DNA of 64,000 bases from Kluyveromyces lactis (taxonomy: Eukaryota > Ascomycota > Saccharomycetes > Saccharomycetales > Saccharomycetaceae): assembly GCF_000002515.2 (NCBI RefSeq), contig NC_006040.1, positions 1,364,001-1,428,000 on the forward strand, in the 5' to 3' direction. The notes beneath the pieces are model-generated. The model did not search any database. It was not told where the DNA came from and was given only the letters and a program-made list of their open reading frames with translations. Below, one piece after another: positions 1-9,127 of the stretch. Position 1 is the first letter of the stretch; the number at the start of each line of letters is the position of its first letter. The position numbers and the translations under genes were made by a program.

Positions 1-215
1 GTATATATAGCCTTTATTACCTATAGTTAACTTCTTCGAACAATAGTGGCCCCATTTCTTTCTTATTAGCATTATTTCTTCTTTGTAGGACCTTCAAATC
101 GGTTTTTGAACATATTAGAAAGCTGATCCCACGCAATAGGCGAAATATCAAGTACAATTACACATCACCGAATTTAAAATAAGGTGAGTTATCCACAGAT
201 AATCAGCCTTTTACC

Positions 216-581
216 ATGCCTAAAGGAATTGCCCGTGTGGATGAGAAAGTTTCAGTAAAGGCGTCATTGCCAGATTTGCGATTTGAACAGACCTTTAAGC
301 AGTCCTTGAGGAAAGAAGCTTTGAAACAGAATAAATTAACTCTATCGGTGGCTGATGGATCTGTCGTAGATCCTCCCATTACACCATATATCGTTGCAAA
401 AGTTGTTGCTAGAGATATTTTGATAAGTCCATTTTTGCAGGGTGTCTTTCTCTCGTTATTTTATATCGTTGCCAAGCCATGGTTACAATATTGCAGACAA
501 GCAGGACGTAATATTGGCAGAAGTATAATTAGGAACTTATTTGGTAAGAATGCGATATACAGGCCACCAAGAAACATATAA
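216..581 (+). CDS. Small predicted membrane protein, unrecognised
   Basis: An open frame of 121 codons with an ATG start; I do not recognise the product. Visible features: a basic first third (many K/R between residues 3 and 40), one moderately hydrophobic stretch at about residues 66-92 that could be a single membrane segment, and a basic tail (residues 93-121) rich in R, N and I. The PFLxG pattern in the hydrophobic stretch faintly recalls the mitochondrial outer-membrane protein Mim1, but the rest does not match, so I assign no name. It converges on TIM44, with a strong inverted repeat just after its stop. It is kept as a gene because the frame is open, the composition is protein-like and nothing competes with it. 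Chance of being real is moderate. Confidence 0.6.
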   Translation: MPKGIARVDEKVSVKASLPDLRFEQTFKQSLRKEALKQNKLTLSVADGSVVDPPITPYIVAKVVARDILISPFLQGVFLSLFYIVAKPWLQYCRQAGRNIGRSIIRNLFGKNAIYRPPRNI

Positions 582-988
582 CTGAACTTCTTCTCCTAGG
601 GATTATAGAAGGATTAGGATACTATTAACACGAATTCTCTTGTCGTCGTTCTGTTCCTTCTTCGTCAAACAGAAACGACGATAATCTATATAGTAAAATA
701 TAAACTAACTTAGTATGATGATGATTTAATGTACATTACGACCAAAACCAACACTTTATTTCTTTCATACGCTCTGATAGTTCGCAGTAATCCAAGAATA
801 ACATTACCAGGCATGCAATATAGAACAGGATTAGGTAGTGAAAGCTGTGTTCCGCCACCGTTTTTTCCAAATAACGAACTCATGAATCTATTCCAGAGCG
901 ATAGTAAGTGAAGGTTGGGAAGGTATTGGCTTTGTATCATTATTATTTGTTATTTTTGTACTGAGTAAAAATTTCGGAGTCATGGTCA
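582..988. other. Convergent intergenic region
   Basis: This is the gap between the 3' ends of the small gene (216-581) and TIM44. It holds the inverted repeat at 643-681 and a possible 57-codon minus-strand frame (710-883, ATG at 883) overlapped by a similar-sized plus-strand frame. I regard both frames as probably fortuitous. No RNA gene is visible. Confidence 0.5.
643..681. repeat. Imperfect inverted repeat downstream of the first gene
   Basis: Left arm 643-655 (TCGTCGTTCTGTT) and right arm 668-681 (AACAGAAACGACGA) pair with a single bulged base around a 12-nt loop. It begins about 60 bp past the stop of the small gene at 216-581. It could fold in the 3' UTR of that gene or its convergent neighbour. 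Function is inference only. Confidence 0.6.
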
Positions 989-2245
989 TTAAGTGAATTG
1001 TCTGGAACCACCACGGACAAATTCGAGGATCTTCCAACCTTCGGTTTCCTTATCGTCGACAGTTTCTGGATCCCTGGTGAAAACCATGGCGTAAGAACTC
1101 ATTAATATACTGGATTCAGCACCTGCTGCAATTTCACCGGTCTTTGCTTTTCTGTATAAGTGAATTTCTTGAGCACGACAACCGACAACCAAGACAGGGA
1201 TATCCTGAGGTGGTAATAGCTTGGCACTGACGATTTCTACACCTCTGATATCTAAAATTTTACCGTCCGCAAACAATTCTTGTTCTCGGAACTGCTTCTG
1301 TTGAGCAGCGTAAACGTTGTATGGAGCCTCACTAAACCATTGCTTTAGCACAGCTTCGTCACCTTTAACATAGGCCTCCAAGATTTCTGGGATGATATAT
1401 TCTCTCAAGTGTTTGGTGAAATCTTCTGTATTGAAGGTTGGATCCATCATCTTGAACTGACCGTACACTCTCGCACTTTCGGTCTCTGCAAATAACCCAC
1501 CAATCTTACCAGAGACAGTTCTTAGCATGACAACTAACGGGTTCTCACTTTCGTCCCACAGTTTAATCTTATATTCATGTAATTTACGACCGACTGGGGT
1601 CTTTTCCTTGAAATCTTCGATCTTCTTACCGAATGATTCCTTAGATTCGATATTTGTAGCTACTAACGCAGTACCAGCAGCATCGTTCGATTTCACAGCT
1701 CTGGATCTTTTACCCGAGGCAATAGCTTCTTCCTTCATCAATCTTCTTTGTTCCTTGGTGATGAAACCACCATAACGAGAAGAGTCCCCATCGTCAATAA
1801 CTTCACTCACATCTTTATAAACTTTCGTTTTTCTAACTGGTTCAAAGCTTTCATCCAACTTATCAGCTGTCTTGTTCACAACTTTTCTGGTGGACTTGGC
1901 AATTTCAGAATCCCATGCCTTGGAGGCAATGGTTTCCACAGTTTCACCGGTCTTTTTCAAAGTTTTACCCACAATAGTAGAACCCTTCTGAGCCTTGACA
2001 TACGCTTCGCGAGCTTTCTTGTAAGCTTCGGACTCACCTAACTTACCAGAAGCATCCTGTAAAGCTTTGATATTGTCTTGTAATTCTTTAGACTTCTCCC
2101 ATTCCTGCTTAAAAGTTTCACGGAAGATCTGTAACGGAGATCTAGGGTTGCTCATAGCCTTAGCAGAGACTGTGAATGTACGCACGGTGGAAGCACGGGC
2201 AACTGCCTTGTGCATCATTGCTTGCTGGCCGTTAATTCTCAACAT
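989..2245 (-). CDS. TIM44: Tim44, inner-membrane import motor subunit
   Basis: 418 codons, close to the S. cerevisiae protein (about 430). Tim44 sits on the matrix face of the TIM23 channel and recruits mtHsp70 (Ssc1) and the J-protein pair Pam16/Pam18 to pull preproteins into mitochondria. The first ~30 residues are basic, hydroxylated and free of acidic residues, as in a matrix-targeting presequence. Residues ~35-215 are charged, helical and K/E-rich (motor-binding half). The C-terminal half (from about residue 240) is the globular Tim44-like domain, ending in a WKILEFVRGGSRQFT-type tail typical of the family. It lies downstream of EIS1 on the same strand, with 472 bp between them. The ATG is the only sensible start. 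Confidence 0.96.
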   Translation of the reverse strand: MLRINGQQAMMHKAVARASTVRTFTVSAKAMSNPRSPLQIFRETFKQEWEKSKELQDNIKALQDASGKLGESEAYKKAREAYVKAQKGSTIVGKTLKKTGETVETIASKAWDSEIAKSTRKVVNKTADKLDESFEPVRKTKVYKDVSEVIDDGDSSRYGGFITKEQRRLMKEEAIASGKRSRAVKSNDAAGTALVATNIESKESFGKKIEDFKEKTPVGRKLHEYKIKLWDESENPLVVMLRTVSGKIGGLFAETESARVYGQFKMMDPTFNTEDFTKHLREYIIPEILEAYVKGDEAVLKQWFSEAPYNVYAAQQKQFREQELFADGKILDIRGVEIVSAKLLPPQDIPVLVVGCRAQEIHLYRKAKTGEIAAGAESSILMSSYAMVFTRDPETVDDKETEGWKILEFVRGGSRQFT

Positions 2246-2717
2246 TGGCCTTATGATTTGTAAAGAGGTAAATTTAATACCGATAGAAAGGGCTGGAAAA
2301 AAGTGACGATACGGTCAAGGACAGTCAAAAGTAGTAACTGTTCACAGCCTAACTTCTAACTACTTATTTGGATATAGTAAGTCCAATTAAACTCCGATAA
2401 CTATATGAGCTCTGTGATTATAATGAAAGATATTACTTTCATGAATAACTTTGAATAAAATCGATGATTGTTCATGAAATTTCATTCCAAAAAATAAAAA
2501 AAAAAAAAACTTCTCAAAAGTCCGCTTTATTTATATCAAACAAGAAAGACTGAAGTGGGACAAGACAAGGAGTACATTGGCTATCCCCTTCGTGCACAAC
2601 TTTATCTAATGGATAAAGAAGTAGAATGATAAATCAATATAAATTAGAAACGACATATTTTAGAAATTACAAAGTCCAATGTTTAATGTTATTTCGTTTT
2701 AAGATCTCTTTTGTTAT
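2246..2717. other. TIM44 upstream / EIS1 downstream region
   Basis: 472 bp between two minus-strand genes, serving as TIM44 promoter and EIS1 3' region. It includes an A-rich tract at about 2488-2509. I see no further gene and no clear factor site. Confidence 0.5.
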
Positions 2718-5333
2718 TCAATCAACAGTTATGACTTCTTCAACGGTTTCGTAGTCATATAGAGAAGAATTTGTGGTGTTTGCAGGTGGAACAGCTGCTT
2801 TCGTTTTTTTGTTGCTACTCTTCAGGGCATTTTCGACTGCACTGGCAGCTTCTGCTTGCCTTCTCAACTTTTCTTCGTGTTCAGCTTCCAGTCTCTTGTC
2901 TTCGGGATTACCTCGTTGTTGTGCTTCAATAGCCTTTTCACCTTGTAGACGAGTTCTTTCACGTTCTACTTGTTCACGTCTCTGTTGTTCTTCTTCAAGT
3001 TGTTTGGCCGCAGCTTCACGTTGCAACTGTGCCTCCTTCAGCGCCTCGTCGTGAGTTTGCTTCAGGTTAGCCAGCTCTTCTTCGTGCTTCAAACGAGCTT
3101 CTTCAGCTTGCTTTTCGTACTCGGTACGTTGCTTTTCTAAACGCTCCTTTTCTAAACGCTCACGTTCCTCTTTTTCTTTTAGCAATTGTTCTTCATGTTG
3201 TTTACGCTCTTCCTCCAATCTCCTAGTAACACTAGAAAACTCGACCTTTTGGTTGGCAATTTCTTGTTGAATTAAACCTAACGAAGCAAGTAGTGAAGAA
3301 ATTTCGGTATTAATTTCATTGACCTTAGGTAAGTACTCCTTGTTGTCGATACTTTCGATCTTGGAGACGTTTTGTTGGTGAAGTTCTTGAGCTTCTTTAA
3401 TTTCTTGTTCCAATCTGGCCTTCTCTTCTTCCAAAGCTTGAATTTCAGCATTAGTTTCATCCTTCTTAGCCAAGGATTCATTCAATGCAGATGTCTTATT
3501 ATCCAATTCTGCTGTCAACTCTTCGACCTTCGATTCGTGTTCCTGGTTTTCCTTGGCAACTTCATCTTTCAACAACAACAATTCATCAATTTCAGATTGG
3601 ACAGTTTGGTGAGCAACTTCTTTGTCCTCTTTATCTGAGATGGTTTGGTTCTTGATTTCTTCAGTTTGCTTGTACAGATCACCCTTGGCGTTAATGTGCT
3701 TGACGTTAGTTTCTAGTAATGCTTGAGATTTCTCAACTTGCTTCAACTTCAACTTTTCCTCATGTTCCAATCTAACCTGTTCCATTTGCGCGTCCAATTC
3801 AGCAATTTCAGCTTGAATTGATTGGATCTTTTCCTCGTACTCTTGGGCTTTAGTTTCATACCTTTCATCTTGTTCCTTGGAGTACAGGGCCAACTTGGCT
3901 TGGTGCTGGTCCTCGTCGTATTGCAACTTATCGTAAACAGACTTCGAGACGTAGCCTTCTTGTGTTCTGACAATTAACTCTGGATCTTCAGGGGTGGCCA
4001 CTGGCGCATCATCGCCTGGAACAACGGTGCCAGCAGCGGCATTTGCAGCAACTTTGGTCGAGGACTCTGGTTTCTTCGAACGTTTGAAAAGGGCAAATAA
4101 GCCTGAAGCTGCAATTCCAGAAGTAGCTGCAGCAGTACCGGCCTTATTGGCGCCACTGGGTGTGAATGGAACACGAGGGGCAGAATTGATATCTGGTGGA
4201 GGAGAAATAGCTTCTGGGTTCTCAGTTGCGATAGCTTCGGCCTCTTGGAATGCCTCAACAGCTTCTTCCGGGGAAGGTTCGGCTTCAGGATCCACTGGAG
4301 GCTCCTCATTGTCCTGGACAATCGCCTCGGCTTCTTCGAACGCTCTCACAGCGGCCTCAGGTTTTGGTTCGCGTTTAGGATCGACCGGTTCCTCCTCGTC
4401 ATCCTGGACAATAGCCTCGGCTTCTTCGAAGGCTCTTACAGCCGATTCTGGTCTAGCCTCACGAGATGGATCGACGTATTCATTAGCATCATCTTCCGGG
4501 GCCTTGTAAACACCGGTTGGATTTTCTTGTTCTTCTTCTTCAGCCAACGGGACTCTTGGAGGAACTTGGCCCTGCGCAATGGCTTCTGCTTCTTCAAGAG
4601 CTTCAACAGCAACTGCTGCTGATGGCTCGGCTTCAGGATCCACTGGAGGCTCCTCGTCGTCCTGAACAATTGCCTCAGCTTCTTCAAAAGCCCTCAGCGC
4701 GGCCTCAGGCTTTGGCTCGCGTTTCGGATCAACTGGTTCCTCTTCATCGTCTTCAGCCATAGCCTCGGCTTCTTCTAGAGCTTCAGCTACATCTTCAATG
4801 GGAGGTTCCTTACTAGGGTCCACCTCATCCAGTTCGTCCAAGTTATCCGACGCTTCAATTGCTTCCTGTGGCTTGGTTAAATCCACAATCTTTTGAGACT
4901 TTCTCCAATAACGTAACTGTTTCTCCTTCTTTTCCAACGCAGTCAATCTAACCTTCTGCTCAGCCTCGGTATCCTTCAACCCAGAAGGAATAATAATATC
5001 CTTGGCCTTCTTCACTGACTTGTCGGTAACAACGCTGTACCCCATCTGTTCCGGGTCAAGTTGTACCGCACCTTGGCTCAGAGTAGGGAACTTCTCCTGT
5101 CTCACTTGACGCGCACGTTGAGTTTCTTCCGCCGTACGGAAGGGAGAATGGTACTCATTATCATCTAGTTCTTCCTGGTGCTGCTGTTGTTTCGTGGTAA
5201 CTCGCTTCAAAATACTGTTACTGTTGGTAAGATCATGCTGTTGTTGCTGTTCGGCGGCATGGTCCGCGTCATCGAGCAACCCTGCAAAGGGGTCAATTTC
5301 GTTCCGTTTCCTAAACAAGTTCAAACCGACCAT
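2718..5333 (-). CDS. EIS1: Eis1-type eisosome protein
   Basis: 871 codons; ortholog of S. cerevisiae EIS1 (YMR031C, 843 aa), whose WGD paralog is YKL050C. Eis1 is a peripheral component of eisosomes, the Pil1/Lsp1 scaffolds under plasma-membrane furrows (MCC). The N-terminus contains the conserved GLNLFRKRNEIDPFAGLLDD-like start, a Q-rich patch (~residues 29-53), and the basic ALEKKEKQLRYWRKSQK block near residue 150. Residues ~178-371 form a highly acidic tandem repeat of about 30 residues (EEAEAI..DDEEPPVDP..EP core). Residues ~467-835 are a long E/K/Q-rich coiled coil. The window also carries an NCE102/FHN1 gene, a second MCC/eisosome component, divergently transcribed from EIS1 across 1.46 kb. 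Confidence 0.93.
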   Translation of the reverse strand: MVGLNLFRKRNEIDPFAGLLDDADHAAEQQQQHDLTNSNSILKRVTTKQQQHQEELDDNEYHSPFRTAEETQRARQVRQEKFPTLSQGAVQLDPEQMGYSVVTDKSVKKAKDIIIPSGLKDTEAEQKVRLTALEKKEKQLRYWRKSQKIVDLTKPQEAIEASDNLDELDEVDPSKEPPIEDVAEALEEAEAMAEDDEEEPVDPKREPKPEAALRAFEEAEAIVQDDEEPPVDPEAEPSAAVAVEALEEAEAIAQGQVPPRVPLAEEEEQENPTGVYKAPEDDANEYVDPSREARPESAVRAFEEAEAIVQDDEEEPVDPKREPKPEAAVRAFEEAEAIVQDNEEPPVDPEAEPSPEEAVEAFQEAEAIATENPEAISPPPDINSAPRVPFTPSGANKAGTAAATSGIAASGLFALFKRSKKPESSTKVAANAAAGTVVPGDDAPVATPEDPELIVRTQEGYVSKSVYDKLQYDEDQHQAKLALYSKEQDERYETKAQEYEEKIQSIQAEIAELDAQMEQVRLEHEEKLKLKQVEKSQALLETNVKHINAKGDLYKQTEEIKNQTISDKEDKEVAHQTVQSEIDELLLLKDEVAKENQEHESKVEELTAELDNKTSALNESLAKKDETNAEIQALEEEKARLEQEIKEAQELHQQNVSKIESIDNKEYLPKVNEINTEISSLLASLGLIQQEIANQKVEFSSVTRRLEEERKQHEEQLLKEKEERERLEKERLEKQRTEYEKQAEEARLKHEEELANLKQTHDEALKEAQLQREAAAKQLEEEQQRREQVERERTRLQGEKAIEAQQRGNPEDKRLEAEHEEKLRRQAEAASAVENALKSSNKKTKAAVPPANTTNSSLYDYETVEEVITVD
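4220..4800 (-). repeat. In-frame acidic tandem repeat within EIS1
   Basis: About six copies of a ~30-residue unit with the core FEEAEAIVQDDEEPPVDP. The unit alternates between EPVDPKREPKP and PPVDPEAEPS endings, giving a 60-residue higher-order repeat. Two blocks (about 4628-4760 and 4278-4410) encode almost the same ~45 residues but differ at many third positions, so the duplication is not very recent. Confidence 0.85.
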
Positions 5334-5528
5334 TATTAACTGGAGTTCTATGGGATAGGATGCTGCTGTGTGCGTTCCAAACTAAATCAGGATCAGCGTC
5401 TAATCGCTGTCGTTGTTTATATGCAAAGAAACTTCCTTCCTTTATTTATATAAAGGAGGTATAATAAATGAAAAGGGAGGAAAAAAAGGGAGATCCGACA
5501 GGGTAACACGCGGCTAACTAAAGAAAGC

Positions 5529-5535
5529 CGGGTAA
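5529..5535 (+). promoter_or_regulatory. Reb1-type site (CGGGTAA)
   Basis: An exact CGGGTAA core lies 196 bp upstream of the EIS1 ATG. Reb1 is a general regulatory factor that clears nucleosomes. Assignment is by motif only. Confidence 0.5.
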
Positions 5536-5855
5536 CACCGATATCACATTGGAAATTTTGAAGGGACCTCATATTCTCGCATGTAAATCGCCAAGGTCAT
5601 CCCATTTTGCTCTTAGAGCAAACAGCAATAGCAAGCGCAAAAAACGCACGGAGAACCACTCATTTTTTGTATGGCCTCGGCCCCCCCACACTGGACAACG
5701 GAAATAAGCAAACTAACAAAAAAAAAAGAAACAAAAAGAGGGACCCAGGGGACGGTTTTGTTTACATTACCCTGCCTCCCCTAAAACAAAAGACGTATGC
5801 TTTTCTCATCTTCGGCAGGAAACCTGAATGGTTCTGCCGTAGCGATGTCTAATAC

Positions 5856-5862
5856 CGGGTAA
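5856..5862 (+). promoter_or_regulatory. Reb1-type site (CGGGTAA)
   Basis: A second exact Reb1 core in the EIS1/NCE102 divergent region. It reads CCGGGTAATG in context. Confidence 0.5.
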
Positions 5863-6791
5863 TGCATGTTCCCCTATTTCTTACTCGTCGCTGCACCGGC
5901 ATCTGAGCGAATTCAAGGTTTTCCCTCTTTTTTTTTTCCATGTCATCACAGAAAGTTTTTTTTTTTTTTATTTGTTTTGCTGTTTTCAAGCCGAGAAGAC
6001 ATTGAGATACTGCGCCCGGGTCTGAGATTGCTGTCAATTGTTCGTTTGTTTTGGTTTGTTATGAAACTGGAAAACGCTGGAACAAACAAAAACCTTACCG
6101 CTAGAATTGCAGGTACTACGGAAGAGCAGAGACTGAAACTAAAAGCTATGAATGAGGCACTTCTTTATTTCTATTCGATACAGAGGGATATCCAGAGAGA
6201 TATCCAGAGGTTCCAGTTTCAATTCTAGGTCTCTCTGGTTGCTTTCGGCAGAACAATTGGGTCTAGTAGAGACAGATGCAATTACGTTTTATTCTGAAAG
6301 AACTGAATGAAGAAGTATAAGCACGGAAAAAAAACAAAAAAAAAAACCATTTCTTGGTAATGAGAAGAGAAGAAACTGTTGTCTTTTGCATTTGTTATTG
6401 TTTTTGCCTCTTTCTGTTAAATGGTATTAGTTATACAGAGTTTTTTGAGTGCAGGTATATAAAGGGTAAAAGTTTAAGGAAGAAATATTTCAATCCGGAA
6501 ATGATTACATATATTGTATGGTTCTATCCTTTAATAAATAAGGGAAACAAATTATAAATTTTTTCTGGTTCTTACTTTACTTCTTTCCTTCACTCTTTTA
6601 CTTAATATATAAAATAATACTATTATTGTTTAATTAATAATACTTCTGTTATCAATTAAGGTTTAAGTCTTTACATCAATAAAAGATAAATTAAGTTCGA
6701 ATTTGATTGCTTGCTTGATAAAAAGTTGGTAAAAGAAATCTCTCAAGCTGAAATTAAACCAAAACTCTAATATAAGAAAAAAAAATAGAAA

Positions 6792-7301
6792 ATGCTTTCA
6801 ATCTTAGACAATTCGCTTCGTGGTGTTAACTTTGTGTTTTTAATCATTGTTCTCGGTCTAGTCGGTAATTTGATTGCTACTCAGGACCATTCTAGTTCCA
6901 GAGTTAACTTTGCTATCTTTGCTGCTGTTTTCGGTATCGTTTTCGACTCGTTGTATGCTTTGATAGCTAACTTCATCTCAGCTTTGGCTTGGCCTATCAT
7001 ATTAGTCTCTTTGGACTTCTTGAACTGGGTTTTCACCTTCTCTGCAGCCACTGCTTTGGCCGTTGGTATCCGTGGTGGTTCTTGTACTAACGACAGTTTC
7101 ACTTCCGGAAACAAGATTGCTGAAGGTTCTAAGGACAGATGTCGTAAGGCACAAGCTTCTACTGTGTTCTTGTACTTCTCCTTTGCCATTTTCTTGGTCA
7201 AGTTCATCTTGAGCATTGTTAATGCTATCACTTCCGGTGCTTTCGGGACCAGTTCCAACAGAAAGACTCAAGTCGGTGTCCCAACCATCTCCCAAGTTTA
7301 A
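6792..7301 (+). CDS. NCE102/FHN1: Nce102/Fhn1 MARVEL-domain protein
   Basis: 169 codons; the pre-duplication counterpart of the S. cerevisiae pair NCE102 (YPR149W) and FHN1 (YGR131W). These four-span MARVEL proteins live in the MCC plasma-membrane compartment, act in eisosome assembly and respond to sphingolipids. Four hydrophobic segments are visible at about residues 8-28, 38-60, 64-90 and 125-148. A cysteine- and glycine-containing loop (GGSCTND..) lies between spans 3 and 4, and the cytosolic tail is short and polar. The pair with convergent PHB1 downstream is the same as YGR131W-YGR132C in S. cerevisiae, which supports the FHN1 side of the synteny. Start: first ATG after an A-rich leader. 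Confidence 0.93.
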   Translation: MLSILDNSLRGVNFVFLIIVLGLVGNLIATQDHSSSRVNFAIFAAVFGIVFDSLYALIANFISALAWPIILVSLDFLNWVFTFSAATALAVGIRGGSCTNDSFTSGNKIAEGSKDRCRKAQASTVFLYFSFAIFLVKFILSIVNAITSGAFGTSSNRKTQVGVPTISQV

Positions 7302-8282
7302 AGAGTTTATGATACAAAAGAGAGGGAGGGAGAGGGAGATGCGTAATCTTCTGCTCCCGCTCTCGCTCCCGCTTCCACTATTCCTTCTTTGAACAATAGA
7401 GAGAGACAGAGAGAGAGGACACGATCAACACTTTGAAAGAAAGAGAAAAACTTCTTATACCCCCCCCCTATTTTTTTTTCGTTCTTCCTTTATTGTATAC
7501 ATATACCATACCCTGCTACTTCATCTATTATTTCCTCTTTCTACTAATACTGCTGCTGCTACTTTACCGCTGCTACTTACTATTATTACAACAACAAAGC
7601 CGTTAAATTATAATTGGCCATTGTCTCTCCCTCTTTCTCTCGCCCTTCCTTTTTTTTTTTTCAAATTCCACAACACAAACTATATTCTATTCTACTTCAC
7701 TGGTACAGTTTCCCTTCCTTTCTTCCAAGAGTTGAGTGTCTTCATTTAGTTGACAGTTTCTTAAAATTAAAATTTAAATCTTACCTTTAATCGAACTTTA
7801 AACGTAAAAAAGCCTTTAAAAACTGGAACTTTAAGCAATGCTGACTTCGATACAAACCTTTTGTCAAAGAAAAAGTCGAAATAAAAATGAAAAAAGTACT
7901 AAAAACGACATGTTATCCGATGATTAATGAGAGAGAGAAAGAGAGTATTCAATGACCACCTAATACCTGCCGAATAATCGGTTCTTCTCACCTTTATTTT
8001 CCCTACCTTCCTTTTTTTTTTTTTTGTCCCGAGACCCTTTTTTCCTTTATTAAAATACCGTTTAATTAATATCTTCATACATTCATCACATCATGTCATG
8101 TGTATGTGCTTGTGTATGTGTATGTACATATAATAATAATTATAATTAATATATGCTTTGTTAAATATAACTTTGGCAGTTTTATGTTGCTTTGCTTAAA
8201 TTGTATATATTTACATGAATTCTGCCACTAAACATAGGAGAAGGAGGGGAAAAAACATCTTTTTTGGCTGGGTGTTGGCGGT
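7302..8282. other. Convergent intergenic region NCE102-FHN1 / PHB1
   Basis: A 981-bp stretch between two 3' ends, long for a convergent gap. It contains a purine/pyrimidine hairpin just after the first stop (7324-7370), long C/T tracts (7440-7680), several poly-T runs, a GT-rich run (about 8098-8126) and AT-rich DNA. No gene is evident. Confidence 0.5.
7324..7370 (+). repeat. G/A- and C/T-rich hairpin in 3' region
   Basis: Left arm 7324-7338 (GGGAGGGAGAGGGAG) is complementary to right arm 7354-7370 (CTCCCGCTCTCGCTCCC), with one mismatch and a small bulge around a ~15-nt loop. It starts 23 bp after the NCE102/FHN1 stop, so a 3'-UTR stem is plausible. Confidence 0.6.
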
Positions 8283-9127
8283 TTAACGGCCAATGTTTAG
8301 TAGAAGAGAGTTTGATGTACCGTCTTGGCCACCTTGGCTGCTTTTGGATGGTAAGTAGGTGATGTTTGGAGAGTTTGCTAATGTTTCGGCAATTTCTTTG
8401 GAAGCTTCCAATCTTCTGATAAGCAATAACCCGTCACCGGCCTTGCTCAATGCCTTGGAAATGTAGTCTGCAGATTCAGCTTCACTTCGGCACGAATAAC
8501 CGCAGCCTTTCTCTCTTGTTCCGCCTTTTCAACAAGGAATCTGGCTCTTTCAGCATCTTGTTGTGCGATTTGCTTTTGTTCAACGGCCTTGGTGAACTCT
8601 TGACCAAATGTCATATGTGTAATACTGACATCTTCAAGTTTGATATGGAACTCATCAGCACGCTTGGAAAGTTCGGCTCTGATTCTTTGAGACACAATTT
8701 CTCTCTGTGTAATCAATTCGGCTGCGTCGAATTGGGCAACAATGGCCTTCAAAACTTCATTACCAATACTTGGTAAAACTCTTTCATCGTAGTCAATACC
8801 CAAGTTTTGATAAATCTTGGGTAGTTGCATCACATCTGGTCTGTGCAAAACTCTCAATGTTAGTGATACCATTTGCAAATCCTTCGTGCCGGTGTTCGTA
8901 GCAATGTTCTTTGGCTTTGTTCTAACATCGAAAAGTATACTTTTTTGTAACCATGGAACTAGGAAATGAGTACCTTCACCAATGACAGCTTGCTGAACAC
9001 CCTGCAATCTATCAAAAATGACTGCTCTGTGACCACCTCTGACATCATACATCGAGTATTGAATGGCACTTACAGTTAAACCAACTGGGATGGCGATACG
9101 AGCCATAACATCAGCTACACGAGACAT
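8283..9127 (-). CDS. PHB1: Prohibitin 1, with an apparent 1-bp frameshift
   Basis: Prohibitin 1, partner of Phb2 in the ring complex of the mitochondrial inner membrane that stabilises new membrane proteins and modulates the m-AAA protease. The first 218 or so codons match the family closely: an N-terminal hydrophobic anchor, the SPFH/PHB domain, and a coiled coil with [15 protein letters not shown]. The frame then goes off-family and stops at 8447. From about 8488 down to 8285 a neighbouring frame restores the expected C-terminus, including [20 protein letters not shown], an ETLANS stretch and the SLLLNIGR end. The DNA reads GCCGAAGTGAAGC (minus strand) where GCCGAAGGTGAAGC would keep frame, so one G seems missing near 8485. 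With it the protein would be 281 residues (S. cerevisiae 287). Assembly error is the simplest explanation; a real mutation or a -1 frameshift are alternatives. Confidence 0.9.

Larger units (their letters stand above)
5334..6791. other. Divergent promoter region EIS1 / NCE102-FHN1
   Basis: 1.46 kb between two divergent genes for MCC/eisosome proteins. It holds two Reb1-type CGGGTAA sites (5529-5535, 5856-5862), several poly-A/poly-T tracts, and a small 12-bp tandem duplication near 6184-6210. The short open frames here have no protein-like character. No RNA gene recognised. Confidence 0.5.

Noticed and set aside
24-182. Open plus-strand frame at the window start, ending about 182
   Set aside because: It has a stop at 24-26 and no ATG-led start. 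It could be the last exon or tail of an upstream gene, but nothing inside the window supports it.
3994-4509. 171-codon plus-strand frame inside EIS1
   Set aside because: An antisense shadow of the repetitive acidic EIS1 coding region; its Ser/Ala repeats mirror the EIS1 repeat.
5866-6228. 120-codon frame upstream of NCE102/FHN1
   Set aside because: Phe/Leu runs come from poly-T tracts; it has no domain or conserved feature.
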